Virus record (IMG/VR): IMGVR_UViG_3300025000_000227
Span: 1-40,270 of that record
Source of the DNA: a virus
Length of the DNA: 40,270 nt
Reading direction: 5' to 3' (one strand)
Shown here in pieces: positions 20,782-30,274 of this stretch (position 1 is its first letter; every line of letters begins with the position of its first letter). A model generated the notes under the pieces. The model was not told the DNA's origin. It ran no database searches and worked only from the letters and a program-made list of their open reading frames with translations. Both the position numbers and the translations under genes were made by a program.

Positions 20782-23700
20782 TTATTTAAGCTGTTTATTC
20801 GCTTCATTGGCAATATCAAGTATCTTTTGACGCAACACCCTGACCTTGGATTCCTTATCATTTGTCAAGCTTGCTTCAAGTGCCTTGATTTCCTTGTTTG
20901 TCTTGGAAATTTCCGTGCTTGCCTTTGAAAACTTATTACGCATTTCTTCTTCTGGAGTAACAACATTCTCCTTTCCGTTTGTTGGCAATTTCTCAACAAT
21001 ATTTTTGTCTGTAGCCTCTCGCTGTAGTTTATCGTAATTGTCATAAAAGTTCTGCAAGGCTTGATTACTGTATAACGGGTCTGCTGTAAACTGAGTAGTT
21101 ACCGCCTTTGTTTGACTTGCTCCCTGTGTGGCTAACGGCATACCTAATTGCCCAATAACGCCAGTATATGACTTTATGAGGTAGTCAATTTGCTTTGGAG
21201 ATAAGCCGCCATCAATCACCTTTGTAGAGTATGTGCCTATTGCCTTTGCTATCTCTGTAGTCTTTTCATCAGACTGCAAATAAGGAGATCGCCCATCCAT
21301 AACCATCCCCTGAGGAACAATATTTCTTCCCGCAAAGTCCTTGTTTGATTTAAGGTTAAAAATTGGCGCTGCAATGTTATTGTCTATCGGATTTGCAGGA
21401 GCAAAGCTTGTTGCCAGTGACATTCCAAACCCTTTGAAAGCTTCCTTGTCACCATCTGCCGCCCTCATAGCCCTCTGAAACAACGAGCCAAACAATACCC
21501 CTAATTCCCTCGATTTTGGTATTTTCCAGAACGTACCGTTCTCTTTGGGAATGAGAAAATATGTGTCCTTCGTACGGTTGTCCAGCGCTTGGTAGTTTGG
21601 ATTATCCTTGTTCACCATGTACAATGCTATCTCCGGTGCAGTAATTGCAATGCCGCCCTTTAAAAGTGTTGCTGCTGCTGTCTTAGTATCTTTAAATCCC
21701 TTAAAGAATCTATCAAGCCCCTGTACTCCTGCATTGAGGTATGGGATGAATGGCTCTGCCGTCTTTGTAACATTCCCACCTCTAGCAAAGTTTACCGTTA
21801 CATTGTTGGCGGCATCAAGAGCCTTTTGAACATCGCCCGTCCTTTCAAATATACGGTTGAATTCTGCAAGCCTAGGCGCTGTTTCTGTGATGTTATTAAA
21901 TGTTTCTATTGCTTTTAACGGATGGAACCCATTCTTTGTAAGCTCTTTTGTAGACTTCACAGCATCACCCTTGAAGAAGTTTGCGCCACCTCCACCAATG
22001 CCCCTATACTGCTGATACTTTGGACTATTGCTCAATATGTCTTTTCCTGCTTTAGCAAGGTCTACGCCGAATTTAACGGGATTCTTGGTGCTTCCGTAAA
22101 TGTATGCTGTTGGTATGTCTCTTGCAATATTTCTGATCGCAAACAACGGGTTCTTTTGGGTAATAAGTCCTTTAAACGTGTTAGTAAACGCCCTCATTAC
22201 CTTTGCATTATTTACAACCTTTGGCAGTCCTTTAAGAGAATCAAGAAGTTCCTTATTGTTTATTTGTAAATATACAGGTTTTCCGCTTTCAAGCACAGAT
22301 ATGACATTATCGGTATTCGCAAACATGCCATCTTGCGTAGGTATTACTTCTGCAAGCTCTTTTAGCTTATCCGGTGCTTTCCTCACGGATTCAAGTAAAC
22401 TTTGCCCTACTTGGTTATACCTTGCGGTTTTAACATTTCTATTCACAAGGTTCATTATGTTTTCAAGAGGGTTGTTTATGTCTCTCTCTGATCCTTTAGC
22501 CGCTTTGATTGTAGTGGAGTTGTCAACAAACTGTTTACGTGCACCATCTGGTATAGACTTTTCAAGCTGGCTAAATTCCCTTTGAGTTGGGAAATAGCTT
22601 TTGTATGTCTGCCTTAAACTATCGTATACTGTGCTATCTACTGTTCCGGCATTTACGCCCCATTCCTTCATGAATGAGTCTATCCAATTTGTCACATCAT
22701 CGCCAATAGATTTATACGCAGGGTTGGCGGTTTCAATTTCCTTCACTGCACGTTCCGACATCTCGGAGGTATAGTTTGCAATAACGTGATTGCCTTCCCT
22801 TGCCCTATCAATGTTATGCCTTTGTGATAGATAATTCCAGAAATCGTCCTCCTTGCCTTTCGGTATTTGTTCGGCAACCTCCTTTAAAGATTTGCCTATT
22901 TTATTACCTTGCCTATCAACTAAAGCATCTTTTAGGATATAGTCAACTGTACCACCTGCATTCCTACTATTAGATGCTAATGTGGCGGTATCATCCCCCG
23001 CTATCCTTGCAAAGTCTGTAATAGGTTTTTGAGTATCAACTGTGCTTGTATAGAATTTATCCCATGCCTTTTTAAAGCTAAATTTATCCTTTGCAGTGTC
23101 CATAATAACCCTGTTAGCTGCCTGAGGCAGTTTGCCACCTGTGGGGATGGTTGTTCCGTCAAGTGTTTGGTCTATTCTGCCGACTTTAGGCAATTCAGCT
23201 TTACCGCCTAGATTAGCGGACATTGTATCAGTCTTGCTGCCTATTGTAGTGGTTTGTTTTGGCTTTGCACTTTCAAACTCAAAAACGGGTTTCTTTAAAA
23301 TATCAACCTTTTCTCCTATATTGCCATCTGCGTATGATATTGGGTTTCTTACCGCGTCATACGTAACCTGCGGAGAAATTGAGCCATCTGCATACTGTTT
23401 GAATTTAGGTATCTCTTTTGAACCTTTTAAGGCGGCTTTTGCCATCTCATTATCAAGTAAATTTTGTACTTTTAACTCAGTTTTAAGCGCATCATCAATT
23501 TTTGTAACGCCCTTTGCCGCCTTCGCAATTTTTGCGTTGCTGATCAATTTTTTAATAGTTCCTACGCCAGCGTAATTTGTTGGGTCTGCTAATGTTTCAA
23601 TTACTAAATTAGAACCGGCTACATATGCGGGAGCCTTCTTTTTTAAATCCTCAACTGTTTCTTTGGAAAATGCCACTTCAAGTCCTTGCGGCCTATCTTC

Positions 23701-24177
23701 GCCTGTGATTCCCCTAATAAATGCGCCACCTATATCCTTTTTATTAATTGCACCGTTTGTCTTAGGATATAATTTACCGCCGATGTTAGCATATTCATTC
23801 TGCTTTAGCGAACCGGATTCCTTGATAGTGTTAATTACCGCATTTGTTGGCCTGTTTATTACATCAAGCGTAGTGGATGCAACTTGACCGCCTATCCGGT
23901 TTATGGTTTTATTGGCTTTGGTTGAAGGAGTTGAGCGAATATCTATGGGAGTTTTACCGCTATTTTTAGATGCCATATTTTCAATAAAACTATTTACTGA
24001 GGTTTTCTGCGGTTCTGGTTCCGGTATATCGTTTCTTTTTTCAAGCAAATAATCTTTTTTGTCACCTTTTGAAGTTTCATAAACATTCTGTTTCTTCTTC
24101 TGTTCAACTCTCTGAGTAAAAGAAGGGGAGCCGTCACTAGCTCCCTTCTGTTTTAATCTTTCAGTAAATGAGGCCAT
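20782..24177 (-). CDS. Large internal/ejection protein with LPD38-like region, 1131 aa
   Basis: The largest gene. The N-terminal 90 residues are polar and repetitive (SFTERLKQK, then SFTQRVEQK). The middle is helical. About 690-1010 resembles the LPD38 domain of large polyvalent phage proteins (LFAIRNIARDIPTAYIYG, PFIPYLNAGVQGLDRF, GTFWKIPKSRELGVLFGS). The C-terminus is a charged helix. In podovirus genomes such proteins are packaged in the head and ejected with DNA. It follows the tail genes and the second ejection-type gene. It is not a classical tape measure: no tail tube genes are present. The enzyme activity, if any, is unknown. Confidence 0.72.
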   Translation of the reverse strand: MASFTERLKQKGASDGSPSFTQRVEQKKKQNVYETSKGDKKDYLLEKRNDIPEPEPQKTSVNSFIENMASKNSGKTPIDIRSTPSTKANKTINRIGGQVASTTLDVINRPTNAVINTIKESGSLKQNEYANIGGKLYPKTNGAINKKDIGGAFIRGITGEDRPQGLEVAFSKETVEDLKKKAPAYVAGSNLVIETLADPTNYAGVGTIKKLISNAKIAKAAKGVTKIDDALKTELKVQNLLDNEMAKAALKGSKEIPKFKQYADGSISPQVTYDAVRNPISYADGNIGEKVDILKKPVFEFESAKPKQTTTIGSKTDTMSANLGGKAELPKVGRIDQTLDGTTIPTGGKLPQAANRVIMDTAKDKFSFKKAWDKFYTSTVDTQKPITDFARIAGDDTATLASNSRNAGGTVDYILKDALVDRQGNKIGKSLKEVAEQIPKGKEDDFWNYLSQRHNIDRAREGNHVIANYTSEMSERAVKEIETANPAYKSIGDDVTNWIDSFMKEWGVNAGTVDSTVYDSLRQTYKSYFPTQREFSQLEKSIPDGARKQFVDNSTTIKAAKGSERDINNPLENIMNLVNRNVKTARYNQVGQSLLESVRKAPDKLKELAEVIPTQDGMFANTDNVISVLESGKPVYLQINNKELLDSLKGLPKVVNNAKVMRAFTNTFKGLITQKNPLFAIRNIARDIPTAYIYGSTKNPVKFGVDLAKAGKDILSNSPKYQQYRGIGGGGANFFKGDAVKSTKELTKNGFHPLKAIETFNNITETAPRLAEFNRIFERTGDVQKALDAANNVTVNFARGGNVTKTAEPFIPYLNAGVQGLDRFFKGFKDTKTAAATLLKGGIAITAPEIALYMVNKDNPNYQALDNRTKDTYFLIPKENGTFWKIPKSRELGVLFGSLFQRAMRAADGDKEAFKGFGMSLATSFAPANPIDNNIAAPIFNLKSNKDFAGRNIVPQGMVMDGRSPYLQSDEKTTEIAKAIGTYSTKVIDGGLSPKQIDYLIKSYTGVIGQLGMPLATQGASQTKAVTTQFTADPLYSNQALQNFYDNYDKLQREATDKNIVEKLPTNGKENVVTPEEEMRNKFSKASTEISKTNKEIKALEASLTNDKESKVRVLRQKILDIANEANKQLK

Positions 24178-24188
24178 CTAATCACCCC

Positions 24189-25580
24189 TTATACCCCATA
24201 TTTTTCAGCAAGTACATTAATTACATCAGGGTCTACCCCTTGGCTGTATAACCCCTCAAGGTAGCTTGCAATCTTAACTTTATCAGTCCCAAAGTTAGCT
24301 TTAATATAATCTATGTAACTATCCGTATTAACTGAGGTATTGCTTGCACTCGGCCTATTAGCATTAGTCTGTGCCGTAGTGGCATTCATCCTACTTGTAG
24401 CAGCATTTATACTGTCAATGTTAAAGTCTGCTGTTTTGGACCCTTCAGGTACTCCTAATATAGCTGCAATCTCAGCTGTAGCAGTGCCGTAAGCCTTCCA
24501 CATGTCAAATGCATCTTTATACTCTTGCTGTTCTGCCTCGCTTGCCGCAGCCATTTGGGCCGCCTTTGCTTCTGCCTGTTCCTGTATTTTGCCCTGCCTT
24601 GCTGTACCTAAAATATCAGCCTTCCAATCATCCGTTGGATCGTCATTGCCTAAAATATTATCGATCTCTGCCTGGTAATTCTCGTAATATTGTCCCGCTG
24701 TAGCTGCGTAATTATCCCTATCCGTCTGCTGCTGTGTGGTTGTTGGTGCTCCATTGTATGTACCTGTAACGTCAGATTCCTGTAAAGCGAACGACCTGTC
24801 CGCATTCATTTGAGTTATCAATGCTGCCAGGCTAGAGGCGTCTGTTCCAGCATCCGCAGCCGCTACATCAGAAGCGTAGTTTGTTTCAACTTCACTTCTT
24901 CGCCTTGCTATATCATCCTTTGCAGAGTTTTCTTGACGGTTTAGTTTGCCTATTTCACCTTGTAAGGCGTTATTGCGGTATATTTCCGGCATTGCTCCTG
25001 ATGCCCCTTTTATGCCCCTTGAAGCCATATACTGCGCGAAGTTCATACCGCCTACATCTGATTGTCCAGCTGCTTGATTGCGCTTATCATAGTAGTTTGG
25101 CGCTATACTTGATTCCTCGCCGCTTAACGTGGATAATGCGCTGTCTCTGGCTCCGGTAAGTCCTGCTATACGCGCTGCTTTTTGAGCCTCTTGCATCTGT
25201 CTTATCAGTTCAAGCATTTCTGCGTTAGGATCCGTTGCGGGCGCATCTAATGTGGAGCCTTCCCATCCTGGCGATTGGTTAACTATGCTATTGTATTCAT
25301 TGGCACCGCCTACCGCCATACCAGTAGTTTGACCGTAGTTCGTTGGGCTTATTGCATCAATGGGCGCTATTGTATTTCCATATTTAGCGTATAAATCTGG
25401 ATCATTTAATATCTGTTGTTCGGTATATCCACTCGCTGCAGGTTGGGTTGATGTTGTAGTAGGTGCTGCGCTTGCTATCTCTGTGTTATATAATCCGCTT
25501 ATCCTCGCTTCGTAATCTCCCGAACTCTCATTCGCTTGGCGCGGATTGGCTGCAAATAATTGATCTAATGTTTTTGCCAT
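24189..25580 (-). CDS. Probable ejection/internal virion protein, 463 aa (alternative 488-aa form)
   Basis: Low-complexity protein rich in Ala, Thr, Gln and Asn, with long helical stretches (AQKAARIAGL, KIQEQAEAKAAQMAAA), like internal virion proteins of podophages. The start chosen is ATG 25580 (MAKTLDQLF), nine bases after AAAGGATG. A second, longer in-frame start at 25655 behind GAGGTGAT adds a 25-residue hydrophobic leader (MKKLAVLLLSIVILF). Both have good ribosome sites. The longer form would be membrane-anchored or exported. The upstream promoter and inverted repeat are described at 25618-25701. Confidence 0.65.
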   Translation of the reverse strand: MAKTLDQLFAANPRQANESSGDYEARISGLYNTEIASAAPTTTSTQPAASGYTEQQILNDPDLYAKYGNTIAPIDAISPTNYGQTTGMAVGGANEYNSIVNQSPGWEGSTLDAPATDPNAEMLELIRQMQEAQKAARIAGLTGARDSALSTLSGEESSIAPNYYDKRNQAAGQSDVGGMNFAQYMASRGIKGASGAMPEIYRNNALQGEIGKLNRQENSAKDDIARRRSEVETNYASDVAAADAGTDASSLAALITQMNADRSFALQESDVTGTYNGAPTTTQQQTDRDNYAATAGQYYENYQAEIDNILGNDDPTDDWKADILGTARQGKIQEQAEAKAAQMAAASEAEQQEYKDAFDMWKAYGTATAEIAAILGVPEGSKTADFNIDSINAATSRMNATTAQTNANRPSASNTSVNTDSYIDYIKANFGTDKVKIASYLEGLYSQGVDPDVINVLAEKYGV

Positions 25581-25655
25581 ATGGTCACATCCTTTCGATA
25601 CATTGAATGTGAACAATATAACTATACTGAGTAATAAAACTGCTAATTTCTTCAT
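25581..25655 (-). CDS. N-terminal extension or short hydrophobic leader in frame with the ejection gene
   Basis: Twenty-five codons from ATG 25655 encode a signal-peptide-like stretch followed by SKGCDH, in the same frame as the downstream gene. It is read from a strong local promoter. Whether it is made as part of a 488-residue protein is not known. Confidence 0.4.
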
Positions 25656-25677
25656 ATTATCACCTCAGTATAGTTAT
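25618..25677. repeat. 14-bp perfect inverted repeat around a start codon
   Basis: ATAACTATACTGAG (25618-25631) and CTCAGTATAGTTAT (25664-25677) form a perfect 14-bp stem with a 32-base loop. The loop contains the ATG at 25655. The 5' arm in the mRNA includes the GAG of the ribosome site and overlaps the -10 box. Confidence 0.75.
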
Positions 25678-25701
25678 ACGTTCTTTGTAATTTTTTGTCA
25701 A
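25673..25701 (-). promoter_or_regulatory. Strong sigma-A-type promoter inside the late operon
   Basis: Minus strand TTGACA (25701-25696, consensus) and TATAAC (25678-25673), spacer 17. The predicted start falls only a few bases before the GAGGTGAT site, giving an almost leaderless transcript. Confidence 0.65.
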
Positions 25702-25732
25702 GGTGGCGCTATACCATTAAACCTTCATTTTT

Positions 25733-26227
25733 TTATGCTCCTTTAAATACAATTTCGCCTAAATCAGCATAAGTAATGGTGTCAGGAAAGTATACTACAA
25801 CGCTTCCGGATGAAGTAATAGTTGCCAATCCAGCTTTTACGCTACTTAATGCGCAAGTAAAAGCAGTGGTTTTGCTTGGTCTGTAGCCGCTCGGAAGCGT
25901 AAACGCAGTAGTGCCTGATGCACCTGAACTTATTCTGCCGCGAACATGTACATATCCGTGATTATCTTTCCAGTAGCCAGCTGCATTATAAATAGCATCA
26001 TCTACATTAACCCAACTGTTTGTTAACGTTGGTGCATTTATTGTATTGCTTGCCAAATGCGCATCAATTTCCGCTAAATGTGTTGCATTGAACCACGCAA
26101 TAAACTCTGTTCCAAATTGGTCAAATTTCGCCTTAAGCTGCGCTGCTGACAATCCGCCTACATCATTAGGCTGATCGTCAAGTGTGGCAATATAATCAGT
26201 GTTGCCTGTATAAGTTGTATAAGCCAT
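25733..26227 (-). CDS. Tail fibre/appendage protein, 164 aa
   Basis: The N-terminal 60 residues contain a short helical attachment module (GGLSAAQLKAKFDQFGTEFI). The C-terminal 95 residues form a beta domain typical of phage fibre tips (YWKDNHGYVHVRGRISSG, then TAFTLPSGYRPS). It probably trims the short tail or contacts the host. ATG at 26227 follows GGAG. It lies between the nozzle gene and the ejection gene. Confidence 0.75.
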   Translation of the reverse strand: MAYTTYTGNTDYIATLDDQPNDVGGLSAAQLKAKFDQFGTEFIAWFNATHLAEIDAHLASNTINAPTLTNSWVNVDDAIYNAAGYWKDNHGYVHVRGRISSGASGTTAFTLPSGYRPSKTTAFTCALSSVKAGLATITSSGSVVVYFPDTITYADLGEIVFKGA

Positions 26228-26239
26228 TTAATCATCTCC

Positions 26240-28024
26240 TTATATTCTTTGCCGTACTTCTCCACCCGAACGGACAGGAATTGTAATTGAAAGTACCGCC
26301 GCTGAATCATCACTATTGTTTGTTAATACAATTTTGAAATAGTCTATTTTCTTCGCCCTGATCTTAAATTTAAACGGCTGAGGTGAATAATTGGTTGCAA
26401 ATGAAAGATGAGCAAAATCCATATGGTCAAATGTGCTTATACCATATGCCGCCGTATAGGTGTCAGACGAACCACTTCTATCTGTCATATAGCTAATATC
26501 CACATGAGTTCTTGTCATAGGTAAAATAGATACAAACACCCTCTGTATGAACTTTCTCAGCCAGTCCACTCCGAAGTTGTAATACCCCATCTTCCATGTT
26601 GCTACAATGGCTGTACCGTCATACGTCATAGCATCTTCGTCAAACTCCATGATATAGCCATCTGTTGTACCGAAACACAGTTTTGAATCAACTGTGAGGA
26701 AGCAAGTTGGCGTATGGGGAATGTCAAGAATATACCATGAATCTACGCGATAATTGTATATCCATATTCTTTTGCCTATGCAAAGAAAGTAAAGGCCCTT
26801 ATCGTTCCAATCCCATGTTATGGAATTTGTTAGGTCGAGAATATCAAGATCACGCTGTATTCTTTGGCTTTTCCATTGTGCATTTTTCTCATTCATTACA
26901 TAAGTAGAAACCCATTCAAACACGCCTTTCCAAATGGTAAATGGCGTGTTTATGATAATTTGTACCTGCCCCTTTGCTATGTTACCCACTTTTGCATTTA
27001 TAGGGTATACGGGGAATAAGGTTGTAACCAACCCCATAGATCCGTCTGTATAGTTTTCATTCGTTGAGTACCACGCAGAAGCACCGGAAGAATCCCCTCT
27101 TGTCCATATAAGCTGTTTGTCGTACTGCGTTTTAATGTCTGTTATCTCATATTCTCCCACATCTGATTCCGTAAATTTAGGCCAGTATGTAGGGTCTGAT
27201 ACGCCATCCTTTGTAACACCTGAACAGTACCGAGTATTCAAATGGTCAGGGTTTCCAAACACCCAAAATCTCACATAATACGTTCCACCGTAATACTTAT
27301 TCTTCGTGATAATTGCGCGGTCTGTTGCAATTGTCTTTGTCCAGGTGACAACAACATTTTGTACACCAGTAGCAGGAGCAACTACAAAGGTTATTGTCCC
27401 AGCCGTGAGGTCTACAACATAATCCGTTGTCACAGTTAAAGTAACACCACCAACCGCAACAACATCAACCGAGTCTATATCATACTCCGGAAGCTGATAA
27501 ACTGTTGCAGAGCCATTGCCAGAGAAGTTCATCATCTTTTTGCCTGTTAGGTAATTTATTCCCTCCAATATCGTTCCGCCCCCAGTAGGTGGTGCAGCTG
27601 TGAACACTACCGGAATATACCCAGTGACAGTTGATAACGAGCCACTCGCCCAGCTGTATAAGTCTGTGCCATCCATGATATACACGGTGTTATTTGTAAC
27701 GAAAAATGTTGTAGGGTAGGCATCCACTATCGTGCCAAGGTCAGTATTTGCATTAGTAGTAAGATTATGCTCATACACGTGACCATTGCAAGCGAAAAGA
27801 TAATGTGCCACACCGCTCAATTGCCCATACCACATGCCATTTATCTTATGCGCCCCAAGAGTGGTAAATAAGTGAGCATATCCAAATTGCTTCATGAGTT
27901 TTCTATCGTCTGTAATTAAAAAGTTAGACATTTCGGATGCTTCGCCGAGTTTTAATAGTGTTTCTGTAGCTGATTTATTTACGCCGAGAAAGGTGTCAAT
28001 AGTGACATTCTGGACTTCTCCCAT
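26240..28024 (-). CDS. Tail nozzle/stopper-like protein, 594 aa
   Basis: Beta-rich protein with repeated Trp/Tyr-rich blades (MWYGQLSGVAHYLFACNGHVYE, given here as a region near 65-85; later KGLYFLCIGKRIWIYNYR and CFGTTDGYIMEFDED), as in podophage nozzle or plug proteins such as P22 gp10. A small Ig-like insert occupies about 150-230. It would close the portal channel below the adaptor. The start overlaps the adaptor stop (TAATG). Family assignment is by pattern and position. Confidence 0.65.
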   Translation of the reverse strand: MGEVQNVTIDTFLGVNKSATETLLKLGEASEMSNFLITDDRKLMKQFGYAHLFTTLGAHKINGMWYGQLSGVAHYLFACNGHVYEHNLTTNANTDLGTIVDAYPTTFFVTNNTVYIMDGTDLYSWASGSLSTVTGYIPVVFTAAPPTGGGTILEGINYLTGKKMMNFSGNGSATVYQLPEYDIDSVDVVAVGGVTLTVTTDYVVDLTAGTITFVVAPATGVQNVVVTWTKTIATDRAIITKNKYYGGTYYVRFWVFGNPDHLNTRYCSGVTKDGVSDPTYWPKFTESDVGEYEITDIKTQYDKQLIWTRGDSSGASAWYSTNENYTDGSMGLVTTLFPVYPINAKVGNIAKGQVQIIINTPFTIWKGVFEWVSTYVMNEKNAQWKSQRIQRDLDILDLTNSITWDWNDKGLYFLCIGKRIWIYNYRVDSWYILDIPHTPTCFLTVDSKLCFGTTDGYIMEFDEDAMTYDGTAIVATWKMGYYNFGVDWLRKFIQRVFVSILPMTRTHVDISYMTDRSGSSDTYTAAYGISTFDHMDFAHLSFATNYSPQPFKFKIRAKKIDYFKIVLTNNSDDSAAVLSITIPVRSGGEVRQRI

Positions 28025-28626
28025 TAAGTATCACCCCCACAAGAGGCGTATACGTCTATTATTCTATCTTTACCGGGAGGCATTTCTATCATTGAGTCTT
28101 TTTTCAGTTCTTTAAACTCGTTTCTGCATTTTGTAGCTAGCTCAGTATTCATATCACTCATGGCAAATAATTCAGCTAAATAGTACGCTCCACCAATTGA
28201 AACAATTTCATCGACTTCAAGTGTTTGTGCAAGATCAGTAATCTTAGCAGGAATTGGAATATATAGCATCTTAGCCGTGCCTGTCTCTGTAAAATAAAAA
28301 TAAATATCAGTTAACCCAAAACGCTTATATTCAATTGTACCAATCTGCCCATCGTCATTCACAAAAATGATTTCCTTTATGAATTTCATATCTGCAGGAA
28401 GGCTAAATTTAATCCACTTGTTCAAACTATCACTATCGGCATTCGCGTATTCTTCAGTGCTAAATAGATTCCCTGTCTGTGCCATCTTCTTTTGCCACAT
28501 ATCAAGAAATCGAGGTGCCTTATACCTATATTCCTTTGTTTGATTTATGTCAATTGTGCCGGATTCAGATAATTCGTCCATTATAGCTATTGACATTTGA
28601 TATATTTCATCTGCTGTGTATGCCAT
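28024..28626 (-). CDS. Head-tail adaptor protein, 200 aa
   Basis: Helical N-terminus (DEIYQMSIAIMDELSESG), a beta middle (KWIKFSLPADMKFIKEIIFV) and a helical C-terminus with LAELFAMSDMNTELATKC. This matches the phage adaptor pattern, in which a ring of subunits docks beneath the portal. It is coupled directly to the nozzle gene. The deacetylase-spike gene precedes it, behind a terminator-like hairpin. Confidence 0.7.
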   Translation of the reverse strand: MAYTADEIYQMSIAIMDELSESGTIDINQTKEYRYKAPRFLDMWQKKMAQTGNLFSTEEYANADSDSLNKWIKFSLPADMKFIKEIIFVNDDGQIGTIEYKRFGLTDIYFYFTETGTAKMLYIPIPAKITDLAQTLEVDEIVSIGGAYYLAELFAMSDMNTELATKCRNEFKELKKDSMIEMPPGKDRIIDVYASCGGDT

Positions 28627-28654
28627 TCAATCACCCCTTTCGGGCAAAATTAAA

Positions 28655-28674
28655 GAGCCTGTTTAGACAAGCTC
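28655..28674 (-). terminator. Terminator-like hairpin after the tail-spike gene
   Basis: On the minus strand GAGCTTGT-CTAA-ACAGGCTC (8-bp stem with one G-T pair) is followed by TTTAATTTT. It lies between the spike stop and the adaptor start and probably reduces read-through. Confidence 0.6.
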
Positions 28675-28707
28675 CGTTGTTCATAATATAATCCAATGTT
28701 GAAGTAA

Positions 28708-30261
28708 CTACACTGCCGTTCCTGTCGCATCTACCCAAGCATTATTTGCAGCATTTCTCCAAATTGGTTTATTCAGCGTTGAGTCATAAACCATTTCTCC
28801 TGCCGATAACCCTCCAGCATCTAACGCATTGCGTTCTGCCGTTGTTTGCTTAAATAGCATATTAATTCTTGCCCATGCTGACCAAGCTGAACCCGTCCAC
28901 CGTCTTTGATAAACATTAGAATTTGCGCTACTACTAGGGAAAAACTGTTGGAATGTGTATCCATCAGTAGTAATTGATCTATGAGTCACTAGCGTTCCAT
29001 ATCCAATAGGGGCAAGGTTTGTACCGCCCGTATACGTTATTCCTAAATCAAAGTCGGATGGAACGCTTGTCAATGTTTTTGTCTTTGCTGTATCCATAAA
29101 TATTGCCGATACTCTAGAAAATGCTTGCCATGTTGACCCTGCGTTTGTCTGCCTTATAAACATTCCGCCACGAATAGGCATATACATTTGGAATGAATAC
29201 GTATCCTGTTCAGCAACAAAGGTAACTAAACTTCCTCCTTGAAGCGTAGGAAATAAGTCAGATGTCGCTTTTGCATCGGTTACGTTTTCGTATGTGATTG
29301 ATTTTTTTCGATAACTGGCTGGTTGCTTGTCTAAATCAATATCAGCACCACCCCAATTATATACAGTTGGCATATCCAGAAGGTTACCATATGCCGTTCC
29401 TTGTGAATCAACCATGAAATGAGGTTCATTTACGATCCTTCCCCAACCATATGTTAATTTGTCAACTTTTTCAAAATCCCCTATGTCTACTCTATTCCCG
29501 TAGTATTCAAGTGCTTGAGACACTGTTACAACAGGTATGTTTTGTGTAGCAATATATTTTAAAAGCGTATCGTACTTTGAATAATCACCTAATCTGTCTA
29601 AATTAGCGTGAACCATAAAAATGAGCCATCCATTGTCTTTTGCAACAAGGGCATCAACTTTACTTTGTAGCGTAGCAATTGCTACACCGTCTGCGTTTTC
29701 ACGCCATAATGGGTGCATTGAAATAGGTGGGAAATTAATGCCGCCGTCTATATCAACCGATGCTTTATAGTATTTTCTTGCAATTCTGCGAATAGGCTTT
29801 GTGTGTACGCCTTGAGGGTATACAAAATAATTGCACGGTTTGCCCAAACGTGTTTCGAGTTCGATTTTTGACAATCTAAGCTGATCGTCAACGTCAGCTA
29901 AATCAGGGTAATCGCTCGACAAATTTTCAATAACATCAACTGTGTGACTTCCATATTCAAACCCGTGATTGGTTGAAAAGTCAATAATATCGTCCCATTC
30001 CATCAATTGTGCATTTGTCCCTGGTCTTCCTGTAATAATACATCCGCACAACGGAACGTTGTTGTCAATAAACACTGCACCTAAATCAAGTTCGCCAATT
30101 CTGCCGTCATCGGCAATAAAAGTTATTAGCTTTGGTAAAGTATTTTGGCCTCCCTTGACCGCGTACATAAAATCAGTTTCAATTTCAGTTACTTGGTTCG
30201 TAATTGATGCCAAGTTTGTATCTACATATGTTTTTGTAACTCCTTGTATAGATCCTGCCAT
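28708..30261 (-). CDS. Tail spike with NodB-like polysaccharide deacetylase domain and knob domains, 517 aa
   Basis: Residues 1-40 are a virion-attachment helix. Residues 44-245 resemble a NodB deacetylase: ADDGR (50-54) for the TFDDG strand, SHTVD with His106, YPQG (148-151) and FMVHAN with His218. The usual second histidine of the HxxxH metal site is not seen after SHTVD, so activity may be altered. The C-terminal 240 residues carry two repeats of the pyocin-knob type (SFQMYMPIRGGMFIRQ; YTFQQFFPSSSANSN) with W-x-x-W patterns, which usually bind surface sugars. It likely recognises and trims host surface glycans. Confidence 0.8.
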   Translation of the reverse strand: MAGSIQGVTKTYVDTNLASITNQVTEIETDFMYAVKGGQNTLPKLITFIADDGRIGELDLGAVFIDNNVPLCGCIITGRPGTNAQLMEWDDIIDFSTNHGFEYGSHTVDVIENLSSDYPDLADVDDQLRLSKIELETRLGKPCNYFVYPQGVHTKPIRRIARKYYKASVDIDGGINFPPISMHPLWRENADGVAIATLQSKVDALVAKDNGWLIFMVHANLDRLGDYSKYDTLLKYIATQNIPVVTVSQALEYYGNRVDIGDFEKVDKLTYGWGRIVNEPHFMVDSQGTAYGNLLDMPTVYNWGGADIDLDKQPASYRKKSITYENVTDAKATSDLFPTLQGGSLVTFVAEQDTYSFQMYMPIRGGMFIRQTNAGSTWQAFSRVSAIFMDTAKTKTLTSVPSDFDLGITYTGGTNLAPIGYGTLVTHRSITTDGYTFQQFFPSSSANSNVYQRRWTGSAWSAWARINMLFKQTTAERNALDAGGLSAGEMVYDSTLNKPIWRNAANNAWVDATGTAV

Positions 30262-30274
30262 ATAATCACCTCTT

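Noticed and set aside
22100-22585. Long plus-strand open frame (161 codons)
   Set aside because: It lies wholly antisense to the ejection-protein gene, has no ribosome site and shows a composition set by the opposite frame.
20782-24177. Tape measure protein
   Set aside because: Length is suggestive, but there are no tail tube or assembly chaperone genes. The LPD38-like region and the adaptor/nozzle genes point to an ejection protein of a short-tailed phage.
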